The notes beneath the pieces are model-generated. The model had not been told where the DNA came from, ran no database searches, and was given only the letters and a program-made list of their open reading frames with translations. Shown here one piece after another: positions 1 through 6,158 of a DNA stretch of 10,095 bases. The stretch comes from UBA6136 sp044237765 (GTDB lineage: Bacteria > Pseudomonadota > Gammaproteobacteria > Methylococcales > Methylococcaceae). The stretch is from the NCBI GenBank assembly GCA_044237765.1, contig JBIIEQ010000094.1, positions 1 to 10,095 on the forward strand. Reading direction: 5' to 3'. Position numbers and translations under genes: made by a program. Numbering within the stretch: position 1 is the stretch's first letter; every line of letters starts with the position of its first letter.

Positions 1-1
1 G

Positions 2-88
2 AACGGAATCGCCCGCCTCGCTCAAGTCATCGAGGGGGTGGTGTTCAGGGATGGAGTACAGGACAACATCGAGAAGATTGCCGCCTGA
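2..88 (+). CDS. C-terminal fragment of an interrupted gene, possibly a transposase
   Basis: An open frame enters from the left edge and reads 28 codons to a TGA at 86-88, ending ...VVFRDGVQDNIEKIAA. Nothing upstream is available, so start and size are unknown. I do not recognise the family with certainty. The short tail, and the stretch at about 144-192 with direct and inverted pieces of GGGTC/GACCC, would fit the 3' end and terminal sequence of an insertion element, but that is inference. The rest of the gap to 304 contains only a hairpin over the stop codon and a promoter for the next gene. Confidence 0.4.
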   Translation, partial: NGIARLAQVIEGVVFRDGVQDNIEKIAA

Positions 89-102
89 GCAAACCTGCTC
101 AG
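85..102 (+). terminator. Hairpin overlapping the stop codon of the left-edge gene
   Basis: CTGAGCA - AACC - TGCTCAG forms a perfect 7-bp stem with a 4-nt loop and includes the TGA at 86-88. There is no T-run after it, so it is not a classic Rho-independent terminator. It may stabilise the 3' end of the message or be part of the end of a mobile element. Confidence 0.35.
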
Positions 103-220
103 ATACACAACAATTGACCATTTCTCTTGGTGTGGTCGGCATAGACCCAATTTTACGTCGATTCGAGAGTGGGTCATCCACTTTTTTGGACAGTCACAAA
201 AGAAATTAAACATGGGGTAC

Positions 221-248
221 TTCACAAATCTGATGTACCACTTATAAT
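221..248 (+). promoter_or_regulatory. Sigma70-like promoter for the small-gene/cas region
   Basis: TTCACA at 221-226 (5 of 6 matches to TTGACA) lies 16 nt before a perfect TATAAT at 243-248. Transcription would start near 255, giving a leader of about 50 nt before the ATG at 305. It is the best promoter I see on the plus strand and could feed the whole cas operon, although a second start nearer cas8e is not excluded. Confidence 0.6.
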
Positions 249-304
249 CTTTGGTACTCGTCCCAGAGGATGAGCCTGTTCGAACGCTAGCCGGAGGGAT
301 AACC

Positions 305-838
305 ATGATGACTGCCGATGATGAAAGCCTGCATGCGGAATGTTTTGAAGCCGATGCCGGGAATGACCCGGGACTGACCCCTTCCGATTTTGATGCACTG
401 GATCGGATCTACTCAAGTCGAGTCAAGGCTCTTACCTCCAAGGCCAGCCTGATACGGCAGGGTTGTGCGGCATTGGATGCCGACGAGATTCTGCAGATTC
501 TCAAAACCGACCCTGACGTCTTCAGTGATGCCAAGAATGGCCACTGCGTCGGCTCGAATAACATTGAAGCCGATCAGGAGTCGTTACTGGTCGGAACCTC
601 TTCTGACCCATTGGAGGGTTTCAACAAAGCCACCCACTCCTTCCTCCACCGCTTTGCTTCCGACAACGACTTGTTCGTTGCTGATAACGCAGCCTGGGTC
701 AAAGGTTTCGATCCGGTCGCCTTTGGTCGCCATGTCCAGCGCACCAGCAAAGCCCGTCGCTATCACGGCATCGAGGATATCGTTTTCGACCAGGCAGGAC
801 GCGTGCGCTCGGTGCGTGGGTTGAGCAAAAGCTTGTAG
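305..838 (+). CDS. Hypothetical protein, 177 aa
   Basis: Not recognised. The frame is open further upstream (to a TTG at 251), but a GGAGGG Shine-Dalgarno at 293-298 sits 6 nt before the ATG at 305, so that start is chosen. The first half is acidic (TADDESLHAECFEADAG) and contains a probable helical stretch (LDADEILQILKTDPDVF). The C-terminal 40 residues are basic (RHVQRTSKARRYHGIEDIV...GRVRSVRGL). No signal peptide or membrane segment is visible. It is the first gene after the 221-248 promoter and is co-oriented with the cas genes, with 84 nt to the next gene. A nucleic-acid-related role is possible from the basic tail, but no function can be assigned. Confidence 0.6.
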   Translation: MMTADDESLHAECFEADAGNDPGLTPSDFDALDRIYSSRVKALTSKASLIRQGCAALDADEILQILKTDPDVFSDAKNGHCVGSNNIEADQESLLVGTSSDPLEGFNKATHSFLHRFASDNDLFVADNAAWVKGFDPVAFGRHVQRTSKARRYHGIEDIVFDQAGRVRSVRGLSKSL

Positions 839-883
839 TCTCTGATGCCGGTATCAAGCCCACCACGGCTCAAGCTTTGCTCG

Positions 884-889
884 TATAGT
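884..889 (+). promoter_or_regulatory. Possible -10 element before the zinc-ribbon gene
   Basis: TATAGT (5 of 6 to TATAAT) lies 33 nt before the ATG at 923. No convincing -35 is seen at 16-18 nt upstream, so this is a weak candidate for an internal promoter. Confidence 0.25.
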
Positions 890-922
890 TAAGGGCCACC
901 GAATCCGAAACCGGAATGCCCA

Positions 923-1408
923 ATGAACGACGCTCCCCTTTATGACCCCCTCATCGGCCTGACCCAAGAAAATCGCAGGCTTATTGACCTTGCGGGGGCG
1001 GGGGTCTGTCTGGCTTGTGAAGCGATATCGCCGGCAGCCTTGATAGAGACTTACGCCAGCGACACAGCTGTTTGTCCGCAATGCGGTAAAGACGCCATGG
1101 TGCCCGCCTGGACGACCCGTATGCTCGACGCCGTCAGTCACGAGGTCTACGGTTCACCGATCGATTCAAGCACCCCCGTTGAGCAACGACAGCAAGAGGA
1201 CATTGTCCTCGCTGCCATCCATGGCGAAATCTTCCCGCTGCTCACGCGGATCGAACAACGCATTGGGCAAAAGCTGATGCCTGCGTTGTGGGCCGCACTG
1301 ACCCGGTCATTGGCTTCACTGGGCGCCAGCGAAGATCAACTCAAACAGGGTGTCGAGAACCAGGTCCGCAGTCAGAATATCCAGGACAACCACCACAAAA
1401 AGCACTGA
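923..1408 (+). CDS. Hypothetical zinc-ribbon protein, 161 aa
   Basis: Family not recognised. Two CxxC knuckles are present, C29-L-A-C32 and C54-P-Q-C57, separated by 21 residues. This is the arrangement of a four-cysteine zinc ribbon, so a structural zinc site is likely. The rest is predicted helical, with a hydrophobic segment at about 90-125 (IVLAAIHGEIFPLLTRIEQRIGQKLMPALWAAL) and a charged, His/Lys-rich tail (NQVRSQNIQDNHHKKH). The start has only a weak purine stretch upstream (CCGGAA). It is 123 nt upstream of the cas8e-cas11 start and co-directional, and no other gene separates it from the operon. It may be an operon member or a resident neighbour; the sequence does not decide. Confidence 0.55.
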   Translation: MNDAPLYDPLIGLTQENRRLIDLAGAGVCLACEAISPAALIETYASDTAVCPQCGKDAMVPAWTTRMLDAVSHEVYGSPIDSSTPVEQRQQEDIVLAAIHGEIFPLLTRIEQRIGQKLMPALWAALTRSLASLGASEDQLKQGVENQVRSQNIQDNHHKKH

Positions 1409-1416
1409 GAGTCATA

Positions 1417-1444
1417 TTTTGTGAGTCTGCCATTCCTGCAGTGA
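1417..1444 (+). promoter_or_regulatory. Hairpin element A in the cas8e-cas11 leader, repeated before cas6e
   Basis: Eight bases after the preceding stop, this 28-nt block matches 22 of 28 positions, without gaps, to the block at 3435-3462. Shared parts are TTTTGTG, CCATTCCTG and AGTGA. It can pair CTGC (1427-1430) with GCAG (1438-1441) around a loop containing TTCC. Most mismatches fall in the arms, as expected if the fold matters more than the sequence. It may be a regulatory RNA hairpin or an isolated repeat-like Cas6e site. Confidence 0.45.
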
Positions 1445-1531
1445 AGGAGGTTTTCTTTTTCTCCTGACACTGCCGCAAGGCTATCCGCTCACCGTGGTGT
1501 TGGCGCCACCCTCCTACCTGGGAGACTCTCT

Positions 1532-3424
1532 GTGCAGACCATCCGTCATCCGGCCACACTAGCCGACCCCATCTTCACGACAACAGGGAGACAGGCTTCG
1601 GCTTCCCTGTTCGAACTTTTTGCCCGAATCACGAACGGCGAGTCCCTCGAACTGCCACGCATGGCCCCGCATCAGCGGGTACCGGTGGCCACCACGCTGG
1701 CAATCCTCATGACCGCCCTGCGCCGGTATGCAAAGGATCCACTATTGACCCCCGCCGAATGGGAAGCCGAGTGGATGACTCAGATCGGCCCCGATGCCCT
1801 GCGGTTGACGGCACCCGATACCGAGGTCGCGTTCCTGCAGCCGCCCTTGGATCCAGCCGGTTTCCGCTCGGCCATGAGTCTCAGCGATATCGACCTGACT
1901 TTTGCCAAGTTGGCGCACGCCGTCAAGCCGATTGATGCGGGTAGTGCCGAGGGGGCCGTGCTGGCTCTCATGGGCGGAACCTGGAAGTCCTCCGCCCTGA
2001 AGTGGGTCGGCGGCAGCCGTTATGGTTTGGCAGCCGTGCTGGCCTCGGAGGACGGCAGTCTGGCGGGTGAGATTCGACATCTCGTGGCTGCGTATGAAGC
2101 TTGCCAGAGCGATCGAACAAGACGCCATGCCCGAGCCAGTTGCGCTGCCGATCATCTGCTGTGGCTGAAACCCGTAGCTCAATCCGGGTTGGATGCCGAT
2201 CGTATCCCCTGGCCCTATCAGGAGGCTCGACCCTGTCACCTGGTCAATCCGAGGGAGGGGGTCTTCACTGGCATCGGTCAACACTCGGCGCCACGCCGCC
2301 TTGCTGGCGACGGCCACGCGGGCGATCCCCATGTCCCGCTGATCAATGGCGCCCCCTATCGTCTTTCTGACAAGCGACCGTGGAGTCTCAACACGCTGCA
2401 CGAGATGTTGTTTGGTTCAGAGCGAACGACCCGTCCGGCAGCTCTGGGAGTATCGGGGTATCGCTGTGTTCGCGTCTGTGCGGTGACCACGCGACAGGCC
2501 ACCACGCTGGGTTATCGGGAGGCTTTCTTTCCCTTGGCACAGACAGCGGCCTTCAGCCTGTTCTCGCGCACTGACCGCGCTGCCGAGTTGTCGAGACGAT
2601 CACTGGATACCACCTTGCTGCTTAGCAAGAAGCTGGCTTATGCGGCAGGGAAATTGATGGATGGCAGCGACAAGTCCGCCGCTGTGGAGTCTTTCAGAGC
2701 GGCTGTCAAAACCCAATTCCTCACCGAGGTCATTCATCCGCTGACTCAGGTTGTCCTGCAGCTTCTGGAACGGGCTGAAGACCCTGCTGGAGAACAGGCC
2801 AGCCTCAATGCCTGTGCCGTTGCCACCGCCCGATCGGTTTGGGCCCGCTGCATTTCCGGCGGCCATCGTCCCTTGGCGATCGCCGAAGCCTCCAACTACC
2901 TCAATTACCATTTCAAACAGCTGACGGGAGAGAACTCTATGACAGAGACACCCGAACTGGCGCAACAGTGCCATGCCATCCTGCGCGACATCGCCAGTCA
3001 CCTCACCCCGGAGCAGCGTGCCAAGCTGCGGACCATGGTCCCGGCCAGACCGGCCATGGCGTATTACACGGGACTGGCGGCGATACCAGCCTCACTCCGC
3101 GATGCGCCGGTATGGTCCGTCATGCTCCCCGCACTCGGGCGAATAAGACCCAATGGAAAACATCCTGGGCGGGCCCTCGCCGATACCGGCTATCCAGAAA
3201 TGCGCATGCAGCGGCTTCTGGCCGCTAGCGGCGAGACCCTGGATGATCAGGTCAGCACGGCCTGCCGTTGGCTGATCAGTCGTGAGGTGACGGCGGTTGA
3301 CCTCGGATTGCTGGCTGCCCTGGGGGTGGCCGACTGGCAGGATGACGGTGAAACCTTGAAGGCATTGAGAACACAGCTCGCGCTGGGTTTCGTGACCCAG
3401 GCTCGACAGCGCTCTGCGGCCTGA
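1532..3424 (+). CDS. cas8e-cas11: Cas8e-Cas11 fusion (Cse1 large subunit joined to Cse2 small subunit)
   Basis: A 630-aa single frame starting at GTG 1532, with GGGAG at 1520-1524 placed 7 nt upstream. Residues 1-469 are Cas8e-like: an N-terminal LADPIFTTTGRQASASLFELF block corresponding to the DPW...SLxEL start of Cse1, then an LMGG...WVGGSRYGLAAVLASEDG region like the Cse1 loop that contacts target DNA, then PLINGAPYRLSDKRPWSLNTLHEMLFG. Residues 470-630 are Cas11-like: MLPALGRIR, HPGRALADTGYPEMRMQRLLAASGETLDDQVSTACRWL, ending with LRTQLALGFV. In known type I-E systems Cse1 recognises the PAM and recruits Cas3, and Cse2 forms the inner filament of Cascade; the two are normally separate genes. 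No stop lies between the two parts here. The large part is somewhat shorter than typical Cse1 (about 500 aa). Family assignment comes from motif reading, not a search. Confidence 0.82.
   Translation: MQTIRHPATLADPIFTTTGRQASASLFELFARITNGESLELPRMAPHQRVPVATTLAILMTALRRYAKDPLLTPAEWEAEWMTQIGPDALRLTAPDTEVAFLQPPLDPAGFRSAMSLSDIDLTFAKLAHAVKPIDAGSAEGAVLALMGGTWKSSALKWVGGSRYGLAAVLASEDGSLAGEIRHLVAAYEACQSDRTRRHARASCAADHLLWLKPVAQSGLDADRIPWPYQEARPCHLVNPREGVFTGIGQHSAPRRLAGDGHAGDPHVPLINGAPYRLSDKRPWSLNTLHEMLFGSERTTRPAALGVSGYRCVRVCAVTTRQATTLGYREAFFPLAQTAAFSLFSRTDRAAELSRRSLDTTLLLSKKLAYAAGKLMDGSDKSAAVESFRAAVKTQFLTEVIHPLTQVVLQLLERAEDPAGEQASLNACAVATARSVWARCISGGHRPLAIAEASNYLNYHFKQLTGENSMTETPELAQQCHAILRDIASHLTPEQRAKLRTMVPARPAMAYYTGLAAIPASLRDAPVWSVMLPALGRIRPNGKHPGRALADTGYPEMRMQRLLAASGETLDDQVSTACRWLISREVTAVDLGLLAALGVADWQDDGETLKALRTQLALGFVTQARQRSAA
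2926..2930 (+). promoter_or_regulatory. Internal Shine-Dalgarno for free Cas11
   Basis: GGGAG lies inside the fused gene, 8 nt before an in-frame ATG at 2939. It sits exactly at the boundary between the Cas8e-like and Cas11-like parts, so it marks a likely internal translation start. Confidence 0.6.
2939..3424 (+). CDS. cas11: Internally started Cas11 (Cse2-like small subunit), 161 aa
   Basis: This is the in-frame C-terminal part of the 1532-3424 gene, residues 470-630, beginning MTETPELAQQCHAIL. Its length is normal for a stand-alone Cse2 (about 160-180 aa), and the preceding GGGAG at 2926-2930 is well placed. Internal translation of a small subunit from the large-subunit gene is known in subtypes I-B, I-C and I-D, but type I-E normally has its own cse2 gene. 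Here both forms may be made: a fused chain and free Cas11 to reach the two copies per Cascade. Translation from 2939 is inferred, not shown. Confidence 0.55.
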   Translation: MTETPELAQQCHAILRDIASHLTPEQRAKLRTMVPARPAMAYYTGLAAIPASLRDAPVWSVMLPALGRIRPNGKHPGRALADTGYPEMRMQRLLAASGETLDDQVSTACRWLISREVTAVDLGLLAALGVADWQDDGETLKALRTQLALGFVTQARQRSAA

Positions 3425-3434
3425 GGTCTTGCCG

Positions 3435-3462
3435 TTTTGTGCCGCCTCCATTCCTGGAGTGA
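3435..3462 (+). promoter_or_regulatory. Hairpin element B in the cas6e leader, copy of the 1417-1444 element
   Basis: Ten bases after the cas8e-cas11 stop, CTCCA (3446-3450) pairs with TGGAG (3455-3459) around the loop TTCC. This is the same 5+4+5 geometry as the array repeats. The block matches element A in 22 of 28 positions. The tail (TGAGAGC) fits the array handle poorly, so it is listed apart from the arrays. It lies 19 nt before the AGGAGG of cas6e, where folding or Cas6e cutting could affect translation. Confidence 0.5.
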
Positions 3463-3487
3463 GAGCACCGTAAATTCAGGAGGTCCC

Positions 3488-4171
3488 ATGTCATCGCTCA
3501 CTCAAGCTCAACTGATTGTCGACATTCCCGCCGCCTTGCGAGCCACGCCTCAACTGACCCATGCCGGTCGGGGTGACGAGTCACTGGTGGTCAAGACTGT
3601 CCTGACCGAAGGTTTCGGCGGGGCCGTCATCCGACCTTGGCGGATTCTGGGTCAGCATGGCCAACACCTGACCGTTCTGGGTTACACCGAGGGACTGGAT
3701 GCCGAGGTGCTGAATCAACGCTTGTCTCTCGGCTTGCCGAGTCTGCAAACCGCCATCACTGTGGTCGGCAGTGCACCGTTGGCGATACCCCAGGCCGGTC
3801 AGTCCTTCCGATTTCGCATCCGCTGTGTGCCCTTGATCTCCGTTACCGGCGCCAGGACCCGGGATGCCTATACCTACGAGTGCACCAAGGCCGGTACATC
3901 GGAGGGCATCGACCGTGCCGAGGTCTATGCCCGTTATCTGCAGGAACGTCTGCCTGGTGCTACGGCAAGTGATATGAATCTTGACGGCTTCCAGCTGATG
4001 TCGATGGTGCGACGCAAACAGCAGGGCTGGAGTACAGGTCGTTTTCCCATGGCGGAGTTGTCCGGTGTGCTGACCGTCGATGACCCTGCCGCCTTCCTGG
4101 GTCCTCTGGCCAATGGGGTTGGCCGGATGCGGGCCTATGGCTTCGGCATGCTGCGCCTGGAAGCGCCGTAA
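3488..4171 (+). CDS. cas6e: Cas6e (Cse3/CasE-like) crRNA-processing endoribonuclease
   Basis: 227 aa from ATG 3488, with AGGAGG at 3478-3483 only 4 nt upstream. A longer frame begins at 3437 but has no better ribosome site. Cas6e cuts precursor crRNA at the 3' base of each repeat hairpin and stays bound to the product. Recognisable parts are the paired ferredoxin-like layout, FRFRIRCVPLISVTGARTRD in the middle (compare FRLRANP in Cse3), DMNLDGFQLM followed by basic RRKQQGW, and the C-terminal LSGVLTVDDPAAFLGPLANGVGRMRAYGFGMLRLEAP, the hallmark ending (FEGVLxVxD...GIGxAKxxGxGLLSL). H25 is near where the catalytic histidine of Cse3 lies (His20 in E. coli, His26 in T. thermophilus), but the surrounding N-terminus is divergent. 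It sits between cas8e-cas11 and the 4190-4336 mini-array, not last in the operon as is usual. Confidence 0.85.
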   Translation: MSSLTQAQLIVDIPAALRATPQLTHAGRGDESLVVKTVLTEGFGGAVIRPWRILGQHGQHLTVLGYTEGLDAEVLNQRLSLGLPSLQTAITVVGSAPLAIPQAGQSFRFRIRCVPLISVTGARTRDAYTYECTKAGTSEGIDRAEVYARYLQERLPGATASDMNLDGFQLMSMVRRKQQGWSTGRFPMAELSGVLTVDDPAAFLGPLANGVGRMRAYGFGMLRLEAP

Positions 4172-4194
4172 TGCCGAATGGCGGCAGATCCGCC
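4172..4194 (+). other. Two mutually exclusive hairpins directly after the cas6e stop
   Basis: TGCCG (4172-4176) can pair with CGGCA (4182-4186), and GGCGG (4180-4184) can pair with CCGCC (4190-4194). The two stems share bases, so only one can form at a time. The second ends where the first array repeat begins. This could be a switch controlling exposure of that repeat or simple GC-rich coincidence. Confidence 0.4.
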
Positions 4195-4336
4195 ACCCTG
4201 TTCGCAGGGGTGCTCCTATCATGGGCAGACACTTTGACGAGCAGGAATGTCCTCCCACGTGTGCGTGGGCAGTTGGTGAATACATCGACCATCGCAACGA
4301 ATTCTCCAAGGTCCCCGTGCCCGCACGGGTGGTCCG
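4190..4336 (+). CRISPR. Mini-array of three repeat-like hairpins between cas6e and cas7
   Basis: Three 28-nt units at about 4190-4217, 4249-4276 and 4309-4336. Their stems and loops are CCCTG-TTCG-CAGGG, CCACG-TGTG-CGTGG and CCGTG-CCCG-CACGG, with loops starting at 4201, 4260 and 4320 (spacing 59 and 60). The tails after the stem are GTGCTCCT, GCAGTTGG and GTGGTCCG. Two of the three fit the nTGnnCC pattern seen in the larger array and in type I-E handles generally. The intervals are 31 and 32 nt, normal spacer length. The stems differ completely yet pair perfectly. There is no leader of its own, so it is probably read from the cas operon. Exact-repeat software would miss it. Confidence 0.65.
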
Positions 4337-4346
4337 GCATGCCGGA
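4333..4346 (+). repeat. 14-bp perfect palindrome beside the third mini-array repeat
   Basis: TCCGGCATGCCGGA is a perfect palindrome overlapping the tail of the 4309-4336 unit. As RNA it can form CCGG-CATG-CCGG with the tail ATGACACG, which resembles a repeat hairpin plus handle. Its centre is only 18 nt from that of the previous repeat. It may be a fourth repeat brought close by a deletion, or a palindromic protein-binding site before cas7. Confidence 0.4.
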
Positions 4347-4391
4347 TGACACGACACCTGAACCAAACGAATACCACCATGAGGTAACCCG

Positions 4392-5504
4392 ATGCACCAC
4401 ATCACTGTTCACACCCTGACCAGCCTGCCGCTGCATGTCCCCAACCGTGGCGAGGACGGTCTGGCCAAGCGGGCTGTCATTGCCGGCATCGAGCGACAAC
4501 GCATCTCCTATCAGTGCCAGCAATATGCCCTGCGTCATGCCTCGGAATTCCAGTCGCTGGAGGCTAACGCCGAAGCGGGCCATACCTACCGCACAACCCT
4601 GGTCGGCGAGCGACTATTGCTGCCGGCCCTGGTCGAACACGGCATACAGGAACCCGAAAGTTGGGCTTCCGCCGTCATGGCGTTGTGGACCAAGGAAAAG
4701 AAAGCTAAGGAAAAAGACGAGGGCGACGCTGCAACCGAAAATACCGGGGTCCCCAGTTCCGCTGCACCACTGATTGTCGGGGAGCAGGATGTTCGACTGC
4801 TGGCGGCAATTGTCGTCGAGTGCGCCAGCGCCGGCATCAAGCCTGCCGCCCTCCGTGAACTCTTTGAAAAGAAACCGAAGAAGGACACCCCTCCCGGCGC
4901 GGTGACAGCCATGCAAGCCCTGAAAACTGCCAGGGCCAGCGTTGGCCTCGACGGTGCTATGTTTGGACGTATGTCCACCGGCCTCGCGGTCAGCAACGTC
5001 GACCGCTGTGTCCGCATTGCCGACGCCATCACGACCGGAGCGATTGCTACCGAGGCCGATTTCTTCCTGGTGGCCGACGACCTCAAGACCCGCGATGCTG
5101 GCGAGTATGGCGGCTCCCACATCAATACCCGTGAACTCGGTGTCGGTGTCTTCTACCGGCAAATGGCGATTGATCTGGGACAGATGAAGCGAAACGGACT
5201 GGACCCGAAGGTCATCGTGTCCGGTCTGGTCGCGGCATTCATCAGTGTATCGCCGGTGGGTGACCGCGCCGCCGCCATGCCGATCGAAGCTTTGGTTGAA
5301 TTGGGCGGTCGACCCCGCTCCCTGATGGATGCCTTCTCGCGCCCGGTGGCCTCGCCTGAACTGGCTGCCCACGCGCTGCGGGAGCAGGCAATTCAGCAAC
5401 ATGAGCTGCTTGGAGCGCAGGAGCTGACACTGTGGTTGTCCGAACAGGCACCGGTTAAGCTGCAATCCCTGCAGGCAGCCATTGCTGCAGCCTTGAGAGG
5501 CTGA
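4392..5504 (+). CDS. cas7: Cas7 (CasC/Cse4-like) Cascade backbone subunit
   Basis: 370 aa from ATG 4392, with GAGG at 4381-4384 placed 7 nt upstream. Cas7 forms the six-copy backbone that coats the spacer part of the crRNA. Family marks are the N-terminal HTLTSLPLHVPNRGEDGLAKRAV followed by RQRISYQ (the R-RISSQ block of type I-E Cas7), then DGAMFGRMSTGLAVSNVDRCVRIADAIT, then EADFFLVADDL and the ELGVGVFYRQMAIDLGQM block. The centre has a charged Lys/Glu-rich insertion at about residues 97-116 (WTKEKKAKEKDEG). The usual SSQ reads SYQ and the following LKRA is changed to CQQYA, so the N-terminus is divergent. It ends one base before cas5 begins, indicating translational coupling. Confidence 0.88.
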   Translation: MHHITVHTLTSLPLHVPNRGEDGLAKRAVIAGIERQRISYQCQQYALRHASEFQSLEANAEAGHTYRTTLVGERLLLPALVEHGIQEPESWASAVMALWTKEKKAKEKDEGDAATENTGVPSSAAPLIVGEQDVRLLAAIVVECASAGIKPAALRELFEKKPKKDTPPGAVTAMQALKTARASVGLDGAMFGRMSTGLAVSNVDRCVRIADAITTGAIATEADFFLVADDLKTRDAGEYGGSHINTRELGVGVFYRQMAIDLGQMKRNGLDPKVIVSGLVAAFISVSPVGDRAAAMPIEALVELGGRPRSLMDAFSRPVASPELAAHALREQAIQQHELLGAQELTLWLSEQAPVKLQSLQAAIAAALRG

Positions 5505-5505
5505 C

Positions 5506-6153
5506 ATGGACTTCCTGGTACTCAGACTGCGCGGTCCGCTGATGTCTCTGGCCGGCCCTCGCATAGACGGCCATCCGGCCAGCCTGCCGATTCCAGCAGC
5601 TTCAATGATTGCCGGACTGTTGGGTGCGGCGCTGGGGTACCGGCGCAATGACGTGCGATTGGCCGAGCTGACAGAGGGGGTCCGTTACGGTGTCGTGGTG
5701 CACCAGCGGGGTATTCCCGGCCTGGATTTCCAGACAGCGGACCTTCAGGCCATCGGAGACAAGACAGCCGTGGTCGACGAGCAAGGCCAGATTCGCATCA
5801 TCGCCCGGGAGGGCAGCGAAGAAGCCAAAGGCCGCCAGATTCAGAAGCGTCCGTTCCTGGCCGATGCTGACATGACAGTGGTGGTCGAATTGCCGGCGGG
5901 ATGGACTGCCAGTGAAGTCCTCGACGCCCTGCAGAGGCCGGTGTTTCCACTCTATCTGGGGCGCATGGGCTATCTGCCCAGCACCGATGTCGGCGAGCGG
6001 ATCATCGACAACGACAGCCTGGAGTCCGCCATCGCGGTCATTGCCGAGGAACGCCCCGGCCTTCGCTACTTGCCGGTGAGTGGCCTGACCGGAGGACTGG
6101 TGGTGCCGATTCCGTCCCGAGGTCATGGGTCCCAACTATTTGCAGCGTCTTAG
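5506..6153 (+). CDS. cas5: Cas5 (CasD/Cas5e-like) Cascade subunit
   Basis: 215 aa from ATG 5506, with GAGAGG at 5495-5500 inside the end of cas7. Cas5e binds the 5' handle of the crRNA and links it to the Cas7 backbone and Cas8. Visible marks are MDFLVLRLRGPLMSLAGPRIDGHPASLPIPAASMIAGLLGAALGYRR (the LLRLxGPxQSWG...PTxSAIxGLLAAALGI region), GLDFQTADLQ (DFHT in the family), KRPFLADADMTVVVEL (the RYYLADAxFxVAL block) and LQRPVFPLYLGRMGYLPS. The W of the QSWG motif is absent (MSLAG). Length is close to the family norm of about 220-240 aa. The larger array begins 57 nt after the stop. Confidence 0.88.
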   Translation: MDFLVLRLRGPLMSLAGPRIDGHPASLPIPAASMIAGLLGAALGYRRNDVRLAELTEGVRYGVVVHQRGIPGLDFQTADLQAIGDKTAVVDEQGQIRIIAREGSEEAKGRQIQKRPFLADADMTVVVELPAGWTASEVLDALQRPVFPLYLGRMGYLPSTDVGERIIDNDSLESAIAVIAEERPGLRYLPVSGLTGGLVVPIPSRGHGSQLFAAS

Positions 6154-6158
6154 TTGAT

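Noticed and set aside
221..248. Spacer match to the operon promoter (CreR-like self-regulation)
   Set aside because: By eye only a 6-base match was found (CATGGG near 212), too short to support targeting.
1445..1465. AGGAG...CTCCT with a T-rich loop as a Rho-independent terminator
   Set aside because: The stem is only 5 bp, the Ts are inside the loop and no T-run follows, so it would not terminate in the usual way.
1742..2401. Minus-strand open frame opposite cas8e
   Set aside because: Same reason: it overlaps a supported coding frame and has no motifs of its own.
4190..4336. Chance GC-rich hairpins or a tandem transcription terminator instead of an array
   Set aside because: Three perfectly paired 5+4+5 hairpins at 59 and 60 nt with array-like tails, and the same pattern in a second location, make chance or terminators less likely. 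There are also no T-runs.
4614..5648. Long minus-strand open frame opposite cas7
   Set aside because: cas7 and cas5 on the plus strand have clear family motifs and ribosome sites; the opposite frame reads as their shadow.
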